Positions 1-5,199 of a stretch of DNA of 5,199 nucleotides are shown here, piece after piece (the stretch's first letter is position 1; every line of letters starts with the position of its first letter). The stretch spans positions 1-5,199 of the forward strand of contig CABUBY010000119.1 in the NCBI GenBank assembly GCA_902489955.1. Direction: 5' to 3'. Both the position numbers and the translations under genes were made by a program. Origin of the DNA: an uncultured Collinsella sp. Lineage in GTDB: Bacteria > Actinomycetota > Coriobacteriia > Coriobacteriales > Coriobacteriaceae. Under the pieces are notes generated by a model that was not told the origin of the DNA, did not search any database, and was given only the letters and a program-made list of their open reading frames with translations.

Positions 1-110
1 TAGGGAGAGGGCCTGACCCCATATCGTTGGGGCCAGGCCCGATTTTGCCTCTTGACAATGTCCTGCTCATATTAAAAGGAACGTCCCTAACTGCCGGTTG
101 TGGGACAATA
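1..110. repeat. Structured non-coding block, possible RAYT/REP-type intergenic repeat
   Basis: This gap before the first gene contains several palindromic pieces. TAGGGA at 1-6 is mirrored by TCCCTA at 84-89, giving short inverted ends. Inside are the long GC-rich hairpin (9-40) and GACAATGTC (54-62), an imperfect palindrome. GTCCC at 83-87 can also pair with GGGAC at 102-106. Read on the minus strand, the block has a TAGGGACGTTCCTTTT segment (74-89) and GGGGTCAGGCCC (9-20). I recall such words from short repeats near RAYT (REP-associated tyrosine transposase) genes in other bacteria; that resemblance is from memory and untested. No transposase lies in the window, and the left boundary cannot be seen because the window starts here. 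It could instead be an ordinary terminator plus leader. Confidence 0.35.
9..46 (+). terminator. GC-rich hairpin followed by TTTT, probable intrinsic terminator
   Basis: GGGCCTGACCCC (9-20) pairs with GGGGCCAGGCCC (29-40) around the 8-base loop ATATCGTT. The 12-bp stem has a single A/C mismatch. GA and then TTTT (43-46) follow, so a + strand transcript would end here, probably that of a gene lying left of the window. The T-tract is short, so efficiency may be modest. The other strand has no T-tract. The hairpin may also be part of a dispersed repeat. Confidence 0.55.
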
Positions 111-150
111 CCGAGCGAACGTGATTGGGCGTCTGGGAAAAGGGGTCGCG

Positions 151-576
151 ATGAACAAGTTGAGGACGCTTGCCGACGTGCTGCGACAGGCTGGCTTTGC
201 GCGCATCACGGGCCTGTTTCTTATCTTTTACCTGCTATGCTCGACGGCCGTCTGGCTGTCCGAGCCCACGACCCTCACGTTTGGTGATGGCCTGTGGTTT
301 AGCTTTGAGACGGTCTCGACGATCGGCTTTGGCGACATCCCGGCCGAAACACCGGTTGCCCGCGCCATTACCGTCGTTCTGAGCGTTATCAGCATTTTTT
401 ACATCGCCATGCTCACGGGTGTGGCGGTGAACTACTGCAATACGCTTATCAAGATGCGTCAAAAGGACACCATGGCGCGCTTTATGGATGATCTGGAGCA
501 TTTGGAAGAGCTCGATCGCGACGAGCTCGCCGATCTTTCGCGCCGCGTGCGCGAGTATCGTCGACGCCAACGCTAG
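151..576 (+). CDS. Two-TM potassium channel (Ion_trans_2 family), no RCK domain
   Basis: This 141-residue inner-membrane protein has the minimal K+ channel pore layout. TM1 is at about 19-36, the pore helix at about 45-56, the selectivity filter TIGFGD at 57-62, and TM2 at about 70-96. The filter is the canonical T-x-G-[YF]-G-D with Phe in the Tyr position, a common variant. Four subunits are expected to form one pore. The tail (about 101-141) is highly charged and probably helical; no nucleotide-binding RCK/TrkA domain follows the pore. There is no S1-S4 voltage sensor. I chose the ATG at 151 because AAAAGGGG lies just upstream and TM1 is then well placed; an in-frame ATG at 100 would add 17 polar residues without a clear ribosome site. 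The LOG gene starts 36 bases downstream, so the two are probably cotranscribed. K+ selectivity is inferred from the filter; gating is unknown. Confidence 0.88.
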   Translation: MNKLRTLADVLRQAGFARITGLFLIFYLLCSTAVWLSEPTTLTFGDGLWFSFETVSTIGFGDIPAETPVARAITVVLSVISIFYIAMLTGVAVNYCNTLIKMRQKDTMARFMDDLEHLEELDRDELADLSRRVREYRRRQR

Positions 577-612
577 AGCGGGTGCCGCGCGTCACGATGA
601 GGGGGACTGAAT

Positions 613-1146
613 ATGAACATCACCGTGTATCTGGGTGCCAGCGCCGGCAATGACCCAGCATTTCTGCCTGCGGTGCAAGAACTGGGCAACTGGATTGGCT
701 CCAACGGACACGCGCTGGTATACGGCGGGTCCAAATCGGGCCTGATGGGCGCGCTCGCCGATAGCGTGCTCGATGCTGGCGGACACGTGACGGGTGTGGA
801 GCCGAGCTTTTTTATCGAGGCCGAGTTTCAGCACGACGGAATCGACGACCTTATCGTGACGAGCGATATGGCCGAGCGCAAAGCCAAGATGATCGAGCTT
901 GGCGATGCCTTCATTGCCTTTCCCGGTGGGACGGGAACGCTCGAGGAGATTGCCGAGGTCATGTCCGCGGCGTCATTGGGGCACCTGAGTGCTCCGTGCA
1001 TCCTGTATAACCTGGACGGTTACTACAATGACCTTAAGGCGCTGCTTGGGCACATGATTGATAAAGGGCTTTCGAGCCCGAGGCGCCAGCACGGCATCTA
1101 CTTTGCCCAGGATCTGCACGAGATCGCATCAATTATCAACGGATAA
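613..1146 (+). CDS. LOG family protein (TIGR00730), nucleoside 5'-monophosphate phosphoribohydrolase-like
   Basis: This 177-residue cytosolic Rossmann-fold protein carries the LOG/lysine-decarboxylase-like signatures: YGGSKSGLMG at 37-46, the M-x-x-RK-x-x-M element at 86-93, and PGGTGTLEE at 104-112. Characterised LOG enzymes hydrolyse cytokinin riboside 5'-monophosphate or related nucleotides to a free base and ribose 5-phosphate; the conserved Arg (here R89) and the last Glu of PGGxGTxEE (E112) are key for catalysis. Both are present, and the length is close to the family norm of about 180-195, so the enzyme looks intact. Older annotation as lysine decarboxylase is a misnomer. GGGGGA (601-606) sits 6 bases before the ATG. 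In gut bacteria the substrate is unproven; nucleotide salvage or housecleaning is the plausible role. The 36-base gap to the K+ channel gene suggests one transcript, but no functional link is evident. Confidence 0.92.
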   Translation: MNITVYLGASAGNDPAFLPAVQELGNWIGSNGHALVYGGSKSGLMGALADSVLDAGGHVTGVEPSFFIEAEFQHDGIDDLIVTSDMAERKAKMIELGDAFIAFPGGTGTLEEIAEVMSAASLGHLSAPCILYNLDGYYNDLKALLGHMIDKGLSSPRRQHGIYFAQDLHEIASIING

Positions 1147-1160
1147 GCCTTGAGCCTGTC

Positions 1161-1179
1161 CCGCCGGGGTCCCCGGTGG
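1161..1179. other. GC-rich hairpin downstream of LOG gene
   Basis: CCGCCGGG (1161-1168) pairs with CCCGGTGG (1172-1179) over a 3-base loop, with one G-T wobble. It lies 14 bases after the LOG stop codon, where a terminator would be expected, but no T-tract follows on either strand. It may act in Rho-dependent termination or mRNA 3'-end protection, or have no function. Confidence 0.4.
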
Positions 1180-1205
1180 CTCCGCTTGCGGCGCAGACGG
1201 TTGGC

Positions 1206-1232
1206 TTGACTGGGCAACGCTCGCTCTACAAT
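1206..1232 (+). promoter_or_regulatory. Sigma-70-like promoter for the ClC gene
   Basis: TTGACT (1206-1211, one mismatch to TTGACA) and TACAAT (1227-1232, one mismatch to TATAAT) are separated by 15 bases, slightly shorter than the ideal 17. Transcription would start near 1239, leaving a leader of about 33 bases that ends in the strong GGGAGGA ribosome site (1261-1267) before the ATG at 1272. The position in a 125-base gap after the LOG gene supports a new transcription unit covering the ClC gene and probably the EFR1 gene. Confidence 0.55.
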
Positions 1233-1271
1233 AAAACGTATCTATGTCGACTTTGACCGCGGGAGGACCCG

Positions 1272-2573
1272 ATGGATAACCTTGCCAAACCCACAAACCG
1301 CGCGCTGTTTTTGGTTAGCGTTGCCGTGACCGGTGCGTTCGCGGGTGCCGCGGTCTGGCTGTTCTTTTTTGCGATGGAGCATGGTATCGACTATCTATGG
1401 ACCGAGATTCCGAGCGCGCTGGGCGTCGCTTCGCCCGAGCTTGCCAGCGGCCCGTTTGGCTTTCTGCCGTACCCGTTTTTTGTCTGCCTGCTGGGCGGCC
1501 TGTTAATCGGTCTGTTCGAAAAGATGACGGGCACCAAGACCGATGACCTCAACCAGGTGATGGCTAAGGTTAAGCAAGACGGGCGCTACCCGTACGACAA
1601 CCTGGGCAAGCTTTCGCTCGCAGCATTGCTGCCGCTGCTGTTTGGCGGCAGCATTGGACCGGAGGCCGGCCTGACCGGCGTTATCGCGGGTCTGTGCAGC
1701 TGGGTCGGCGACCGTATGCGTCGCTTTGGCGCCGAGTTTAGGGAGCTCACGCTGCTGGGCACCCAGGCTGCCCTGACGGCGCTCTTTACCGCGCCCGTCT
1801 TTGGCTTTGTGGCGCCGCTCGCCGGTAGCGCCGACGGCCAGAGTGCTAATGACGATGAGTCCGCGTCCGACGAGATCACGATCAAGCTGCCCAAGGCGCA
1901 AAAGACCGTGGTCTACGGTATCGCGATCGCTGGCGGTTTGGGCACCTACCTGCTGCTTGGCCAGCTTGTGGGCGGCGGCATGGGTATGCCGAGGTTCGAG
2001 GCCGCCGTGGTGGGCAACCTGGAGCTTACCTGGCTCATTCCTCTGTCGCTGATCGGAACAATCTGCGGCTGGCTGTACTTTGTCTCTGAGCATGCGAGCG
2101 AAGCGCTTGCCCATGCAATAGGGGCGCGCCCTGTCGTCAAAGCCATGCTGGCCGGTCTGGCGCTCGCCATCTGCGGCACGGTCCTGCCCTACACCATGTT
2201 TGCCGGCGAGACCCAGGCCGACGTGCTCATGGAAACCTACCTGACCATTCCCGCTGGCGTGCTTATCGCGACCGGTCTTGTTAAGGCCATGCTGACGCCC
2301 GCCCTCATCAACCTTGGTTGGCGTGGCGGCCACTTCTTCCCGGTTATCTTCTCGGGTGTGAGCCTGGGCTACGGCCTTGCCATCCTCACCGGCGCAGATC
2401 CGGTCTTTTGCGTCGCCGTCTGCACGGCATCGACGATGGGTGCGGTCATGCGCCAGCCGGTCATGGTCGTGGGCCTGCTGCTCATGTGCTTCCCACTCAA
2501 GGGTATCGTCTGCATGATCATCGCGGCCGTCATCGCCGCCGGCATTCCACTGCCCAAGCCGCTGCGCAAGTAG
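1272..2573 (+). CDS. ClC-family (YfeO-like) voltage-gated chloride channel/transporter protein
   Basis: This 433-residue polytopic membrane protein resembles the YfeO-type branch of the ClC superfamily. Two ClC hallmarks are visible. GGSIGPEAG at 125-133 matches the helix-N-cap region that reads GREGP in classical ClC exchangers. GGHFFP at 352-357 matches the GxFxP anion-site motif. Ile128 occupies the place of the gating glutamate of GREGP, while a glutamate lies just after the Pro (E131). No GSGIP motif is evident in the N-terminal third. Residues 186-205 form an acidic, Ser/Asp/Glu-rich hydrophilic loop at mid-protein, roughly between the two pseudo-symmetric halves. Length is near that of E. 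coli YfeO (about 418). No C-terminal CBS domains are present. Start choice is firm: GGGAGGA sits 4 bases upstream. Anion transport is inferred from family membership; channel versus antiporter mechanism and the ion carried are unknown. Confidence 0.87.
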   Translation: MDNLAKPTNRALFLVSVAVTGAFAGAAVWLFFFAMEHGIDYLWTEIPSALGVASPELASGPFGFLPYPFFVCLLGGLLIGLFEKMTGTKTDDLNQVMAKVKQDGRYPYDNLGKLSLAALLPLLFGGSIGPEAGLTGVIAGLCSWVGDRMRRFGAEFRELTLLGTQAALTALFTAPVFGFVAPLAGSADGQSANDDESASDEITIKLPKAQKTVVYGIAIAGGLGTYLLLGQLVGGGMGMPRFEAAVVGNLELTWLIPLSLIGTICGWLYFVSEHASEALAHAIGARPVVKAMLAGLALAICGTVLPYTMFAGETQADVLMETYLTIPAGVLIATGLVKAMLTPALINLGWRGGHFFPVIFSGVSLGYGLAILTGADPVFCVAVCTASTMGAVMRQPVMVVGLLLMCFPLKGIVCMIIAAVIAAGIPLPKPLRK

Positions 2574-2610
2574 CGCGGTTAATCGCGAGTCAACTCCAGA
2601 GGGGTACGAG

Positions 2611-3402
2611 ATGATCCTGTACTTTAGCGCGACGGGGAACAGCGAACATGTGGCGCGTCGCATTGCGGCGGCGACAGACGACAAGGTTGTGTCGATTGAG
2701 CGTTTTGATGTCGAAGCCCTTCGCCTTGTTGCGACGGAAGGCCCCTGCCAGCTGGGATTTGTTGCTCCGGTGTATGCCTGGGGTCTGCCGACACCGATGA
2801 TCGAGTTTTTGAAGACTGCCGACCTGTCGATTGCTGCCGGTGCAAAGGGCGGCGAGCGCCCCTATACGTTCTATGTTTCGACGTACGGTTCGACGACCGG
2901 CCAATCTGCCAAGTTTGCCCGCGACCTGCTGCACGAGCGTGGGCTCGAGTTAGATGCGGCGATGAGCGTCAAGATGCCCGATACCTGGACGCCTGTTTTC
3001 GACCTGTCTGACCCTCAAAAGGTTGAGGGTATCAATAGAGCTGCCGAGGCGCAGATTGATGCCGTGATCGAGGCGGTGCAGGCACGCCGCACGGGCAACA
3101 TGATGCGCCATCGCGTGCCTCTGTTTGCATCGTGCGCGTATCACGCAATTGGGCTGCCGCGCATGCAACAGACGAGCAAGTTTGCCGTCGATGCCGATCG
3201 CTGCATCGGCTGCGGCCTGTGTGCCAAGCGCTGCCCTATGGCGGCGATTGAGATGCGCGACGGCCTTCCCGTCTGGACAAAGCCGGAGTGCGCAGCCTGC
3301 CTTCGTTGCCTGCACCGTTGTCCCAAATTTGCCATCTCGCACGGTAAGCGCACGGCATCCCACGGTCAGTACAGGCATCCCAAGCCAGGTGTGAGGATGT
3401 AG
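2611..3402 (+). CDS. EFR1-type protein: flavodoxin-like domain fused to two [4Fe-4S] ferredoxin motifs
   Basis: This 263-residue, probably cytosolic electron carrier has a flavodoxin-like N-terminus (about 1-160) and a bacterial ferredoxin C-terminus (about 190-245). The FMN phosphate-loop motif is YFSATGNS (4-11), followed by PVYAWGLP (53-60) and STYGSTTG (90-97), which resemble other flavin-contacting loops. Two complete CX2CX2CX3CP motifs occur, with Cys at 198/201/204/208 and 227/230/233/237, so two [4Fe-4S] clusters are expected. The domain order and length fit the EFR1 family, common in strict anaerobes. The partner enzyme is unknown. AGAGGGG (2598-2604) lies 6 bases before the ATG. The gap after the ClC gene is only 37 bases with no terminator, so it is probably cotranscribed with it, although no functional tie is obvious. 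Residues 239-263 form a basic, His-rich tail. Confidence 0.9.
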   Translation: MILYFSATGNSEHVARRIAAATDDKVVSIERFDVEALRLVATEGPCQLGFVAPVYAWGLPTPMIEFLKTADLSIAAGAKGGERPYTFYVSTYGSTTGQSAKFARDLLHERGLELDAAMSVKMPDTWTPVFDLSDPQKVEGINRAAEAQIDAVIEAVQARRTGNMMRHRVPLFASCAYHAIGLPRMQQTSKFAVDADRCIGCGLCAKRCPMAAIEMRDGLPVWTKPECAACLRCLHRCPKFAISHGKRTASHGQYRHPKPGVRM

Positions 3403-3420
3403 CGGCTGCTGGCCGCGCTA
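3400..3420. terminator. Hairpin at the convergent gene junction, possible bidirectional terminator
   Basis: GCGGC (3402-3406) and GCCGC (3412-3416) form a perfect 5-bp stem with the loop TGCTG. Allowing a 2-base bulge, TAGCGGC pairs with GCC..GCTA, so both TAG stop codons lie in the stem: 3400-3402 on + and 3418-3420 on -. Only 15 bases separate the two convergent genes. There is no T-tract on either side, so intrinsic termination would be weak. Confidence 0.35.
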
Positions 3421-4293
3421 CTTCCAAACCGCGAGCGCCGCAGTGCCCAGTACGATGAGGGCGAGACCGATGGCGCTGCGCCGCGAGACCTTTTCGTTGA
3501 ATGCCAAGCGCGCAAATAGTACCGATACGACAATCGATAGTTTGTCGATCTGCACCACGACGCTCACCTGGCCTGCGGCGATGGCATAGTAATAGAGCAG
3601 CCACGATGCTCCGGTCGCGATGCCCGATGCCGCGAGAAATACGAGTTCGTAGCGGTCTACGTGCACGGCTTGGCCCATCTTGCCTTTAGCTGCCACGATT
3701 GCCCATGCCATAACCAGTACCACGCAGGTGCGGATTGCCGTGGCCAGGTTTGACTCGACGCCTTCGATGCTGATCTTAGCGAGGACGGAGGTGAGTGCTG
3801 CGAACATGGCGGCGCCGAGGGCGTAAGCGAGCCAGGTCCGGTCTTGCTGCTGCTCGGGTCCGGCGGATTGCTGCTTCTCGGTCATTAAAAACGTGCCGAG
3901 GGTAATGACGGCGGTTCCCACGAGCTTAACCGCAAGGTTGCTCGTCTCGCCAAAAAGCACGATGGCGATCAGCGCGGCGAGCACGGTGCTCATCTTGTCG
4001 ACCGGTACGACCTTATTGACGTCTCCGATGCTCAACGCCTTAAAGTAACAGATCCACGAAGCGCCGGTAGCGAGTCCCGAGAGGACGAGAAAGAGCCAGG
4101 ATCTGGGTTCGATGCTGCCAATGGTTCCAATGGATCCAGAAATGCCCGCCATTGCCCAGGCGAAAACGAGCACCACGCAGGTGCGAATGGCCGTCGCGAC
4201 ATCGGAGTCGGTCTGCTTGATGCCGCATTTGGCCAAGATGGATGTGATGCCGGCAAAGAATGCTGACGCAAATGCTGCGACGACCCACGACAC
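3418..4293 (-). CDS. EamA/DMT-family transporter built from two near-identical COG2510-like modules
   Basis: This 291-residue inner-membrane protein of the drug/metabolite transporter superfamily has about ten TM segments arranged as two EamA repeats (1-137 and 153-291), joined by a Gln-rich hydrophilic linker (about 138-153). The repeats align without gaps at an offset of exactly 151 residues. ATAIRTCVVLV occurs at 33-43 and again at 184-194, ATGASW at 75-80 and 226-231, the D-K pair at 99-100 and 250-251, and a conserved Glu at 116 and 267. These words are typical of COG2510, whose members are usually single modules of about 140 residues. Substrate is unknown; the superfamily exports amino acids, sugars or metabolites. 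The start is GTG (4291-4293): an in-frame TGA lies a few codons upstream, and GAGGAGG (complement of 4304-4310) precedes it by 10 bases, slightly long. It is convergent with the EFR1 gene and follows the ABC permease across a terminator. Confidence 0.9.
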   Translation of the reverse strand: MSWVVAAFASAFFAGITSILAKCGIKQTDSDVATAIRTCVVLVFAWAMAGISGSIGTIGSIEPRSWLFLVLSGLATGASWICYFKALSIGDVNKVVPVDKMSTVLAALIAIVLFGETSNLAVKLVGTAVITLGTFLMTEKQQSAGPEQQQDRTWLAYALGAAMFAALTSVLAKISIEGVESNLATAIRTCVVLVMAWAIVAAKGKMGQAVHVDRYELVFLAASGIATGASWLLYYYAIAAGQVSVVVQIDKLSIVVSVLFARLAFNEKVSRRSAIGLALIVLGTAALAVWK

Positions 4294-4310
4294 GGGTTGA
4301 GCGCCTCCTC

Positions 4311-4344
4311 AAAAAAGACCACGCCAGATCTATGGCGCATGTCC
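4311..4344 (-). terminator. Intrinsic terminator after the ABC permease gene, abutting the EamA ribosome site
   Basis: Read on the minus strand, GGAC-A-TGCGCCA pairs with TGGCGTG-GTC around the 6-base loop TAGATC. The stem has about 10-11 bp with one bulged A and wobble pairs, and it is followed directly by TTTTTT (complement of 4311-4316). This is a textbook intrinsic terminator for the ABC ATPase-permease transcript, whose last stop codon is about 18 bases upstream. The T-tract ends at most one base before the GAGGAGG of the EamA gene, so the same structure forms the EamA 5' leader in any read-through transcript. Confidence 0.75.
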
Positions 4345-4361
4345 AATGATACCGCGCTTGC

Positions 4362-5069
4362 CTATAGGTTGCGTGCCCAGTAGACCTTGGTGCTGATGGC
4401 GCAGCTGACAGCGCCAAGGACGACCGTTGCCAGCGCGGCAATTCCTGCGCACAGGAAGCCAAGAACGGAAGGATCGGGATTCGCCCCGGCAATCATCGAC
4501 ATGAGCTGGTTGCTGATGGGGTTGAATGAGTTTAGCGTGACCATGATAAGGCACATGTATAGGGCGTATAGACCAACGGATAGGCGTTGCGCCTTCATGT
4601 GTTCAAATCGAAAGAACAGAGGCAGTACCAAAAACACCGCCATGAGGGAGAAAAGCATCGATATTGCCGAGGCGATTGCGGTCTCAAAGACGGTCTCTCC
4701 CGTGGAGGGGATACCCACGCTGTTTAAGATCGGGATGGCGACGATACTCAACAGCACGGCCGCGCACGTCATGATGACCGAGAAAATAGTGATGCACAGG
4801 TAGCGTGCGCTGACGATGTCTTTGCGTGAGATGGGCAGCGTTGCCCGATAGCGCTCCCATCCGTTTTGGTTGTCGAGCCCGGCCAGCGACGTCATGGCCA
4901 TGATAGGCGACATGGCACTGATCGCGAAGGCGCCGGCGGCGCTCATATCGGAATCACCATTCGATGCCCTGACGGCGGTCAGCACGACGAAGATGAACAG
5001 GCCGACACCTGCGATGCTCGGGACGAGCGTGCGAACGATGGCAAGCTCGGACATAATGGCGCGTTTCAT
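4362..5069 (-). CDS. ABC-2 type transporter permease (ABC2_membrane_5-like)
   Basis: This 235-residue integral membrane protein has about six hydrophobic segments at roughly 12-34, 44-64, 88-114, 129-153, 163-180 and 200-225. The stretch after TM2 contains GWERYRATLPISRKDIV (70-86) followed by ARY, the pattern of the PF13346-type permeases (WxxYxxTLPISRxxIVxxRY). It would form the membrane channel of an exporter powered by the ATPase encoded immediately upstream. The substrate is not apparent; related systems export peptides, antibiotics or lipids. The ATG overlaps the ATPase stop codon as ATGA (5066-5069), indicating translational coupling, and AAAGGGG lies 7 bases upstream inside the ATPase gene. 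A second in-frame ATG five codons later is less well placed. A strong intrinsic terminator follows the gene. No frameshift or truncation is seen. Confidence 0.85.
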   Translation of the reverse strand: MKRAIMSELAIVRTLVPSIAGVGLFIFVVLTAVRASNGDSDMSAAGAFAISAMSPIMAMTSLAGLDNQNGWERYRATLPISRKDIVSARYLCITIFSVIMTCAAVLLSIVAIPILNSVGIPSTGETVFETAIASAISMLFSLMAVFLVLPLFFRFEHMKAQRLSVGLYALYMCLIMVTLNSFNPISNQLMSMIAGANPDPSVLGFLCAGIAALATVVLGAVSCAISTKVYWARNL

Positions 5070-5199
5070 TTCAAAGCCCCTTTCAGCATGAAGCGAAGAT
5101 AGTCATCAATGGTTGCCCGATCGCAGGGAATCTCGGGGAAGGCCTCGAGCACTTCGCGGTGGTTGGGCACGAGCACGTCCACGCTGTAGGCGTGGCGGG
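5066..5199 (-). CDS. ABC transporter ATP-binding protein, C-terminal fragment cut by window edge
   Basis: Only the last 43 residues and the stop codon are present; the 5' part lies beyond the right edge. The readable tail includes AYSVDVLVPNHREV, then AFPEIPCDRATIDDYLRF and a final MLKGALK. The pattern of a 'VLVPN' strand, a short 'P' segment and a 'ATIDDxLxFMLKG' ending is typical of the C-terminal extension of ATPases paired with ABC-2 permeases. The Walker A, Walker B and LSGGQ motifs are not visible, so the assignment rests on this tail plus context. Its TGA (5066-5068) overlaps the permease ATG in an ATGA, strongly indicating a two-gene ABC exporter operon. The frame is open to the window edge. 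Confidence 0.72.
   Translation of the reverse strand, partial: RHAYSVDVLVPNHREVLEAFPEIPCDRATIDDYLRFMLKGALK

Noticed and set aside
52..75. TTGACA followed by TATTAA as a promoter for the K+ channel gene
   Set aside because: The -35 hexamer is perfect, but only 12 bases separate it from TATTAA and nothing -10-like sits at 16-18 bases. It also lies inside the repeat-like block, so the match may be incidental.
100..150. Upstream in-frame ATG at 100 as start of the K+ channel
   Set aside because: It lacks a good ribosome site and adds a polar segment before TM1. The ATG at 151 has AAAAGGGG correctly spaced.
1503..2684. Long open frame (393 codons) on the minus strand across the ClC gene
   Set aside because: It is the antisense shadow of a GC-rich gene. 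Its product is rich in Arg, His, Gln and Asp without any recognisable motif, whereas the + strand frame has ClC hallmarks and a strong ribosome site.
4111..4137. Three similar 9-base units (GATGCTGCC, AATGGTTCC, AATGGATCC) in the EamA gene
   Set aside because: They encode the short GSIGTIGSI loop and are too few and imperfect to call a tandem repeat of interest.
4040..4492. Minus-strand open frame overlapping the EamA start and permease end
   Set aside because: It is in a different frame from both genes, spans the terminator, and gives a composition typical of a frame shadow with no known domain.
1..5199. CRISPR array, tRNA, rRNA, toxin-antitoxin pair or phage defence system
   Set aside because: I found no spaced direct repeats, cloverleaf-like sequence or defence-type domain. 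All longer coding frames that look real are assigned to transport, redox or nucleotide enzymes.

Overview
The window is a gene-dense piece of a GC-rich bacterial chromosome: six complete protein genes plus the 3' end of a seventh. No non-coding gap exceeds about 150 bases. The GC-rich composition, strong G-rich ribosome binding sites and the gene set suggest an anaerobic gut actinobacterium of the Coriobacteriia type, such as a Collinsella-like organism. The gene set includes an EFR1-type flavodoxin/ferredoxin protein, a YfeO-like ClC protein and small ABC-2 exporter genes. This assignment is inferred from gene content; no rRNA or marker gene is present.

Layout. Bases 1-110 hold a structured non-coding block: a GC-rich hairpin followed by TTTT, then a segment resembling the short palindromic repeats that accompany RAYT transposases. 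On the + strand follow a two-TM potassium channel (151-576), a LOG-family nucleotide phosphoribohydrolase (613-1146), a ClC-family protein with its own promoter-like sequence (1272-2573), and an EFR1-type protein with a flavodoxin domain and two [4Fe-4S] clusters (2611-3402). Their gaps are 36, 125 and 37 bases, so two short transcription units are likely: channel plus LOG, and ClC plus EFR1.

The - strand is read toward these genes. It carries the C-terminal end of an ABC ATPase (5066-5199, running off the edge), its ABC-2 permease (4362-5069, ATGA overlap) and an EamA-family transporter (3418-4293). A clear intrinsic terminator (4311-4344) lies between permease and transporter, and its T-tract almost touches the transporter's ribosome binding site. 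The + and - gene sets converge at 3400-3420, where both TAG stop codons lie in one small hairpin.

Working together. Most of the genes are membrane transport functions: K+ channel, ClC, EamA carrier and ABC exporter. The LOG enzyme and EFR1 redox protein are the soluble exceptions. I see no sign of a new defence system, CRISPR array or large mobile element. The points most worth a second look are the EamA protein built as a gap-free duplication of a single-domain module, the ClC protein without the canonical gating glutamate, the terminator abutting the EamA ribosome binding site, and the repeat-like block at the left edge.
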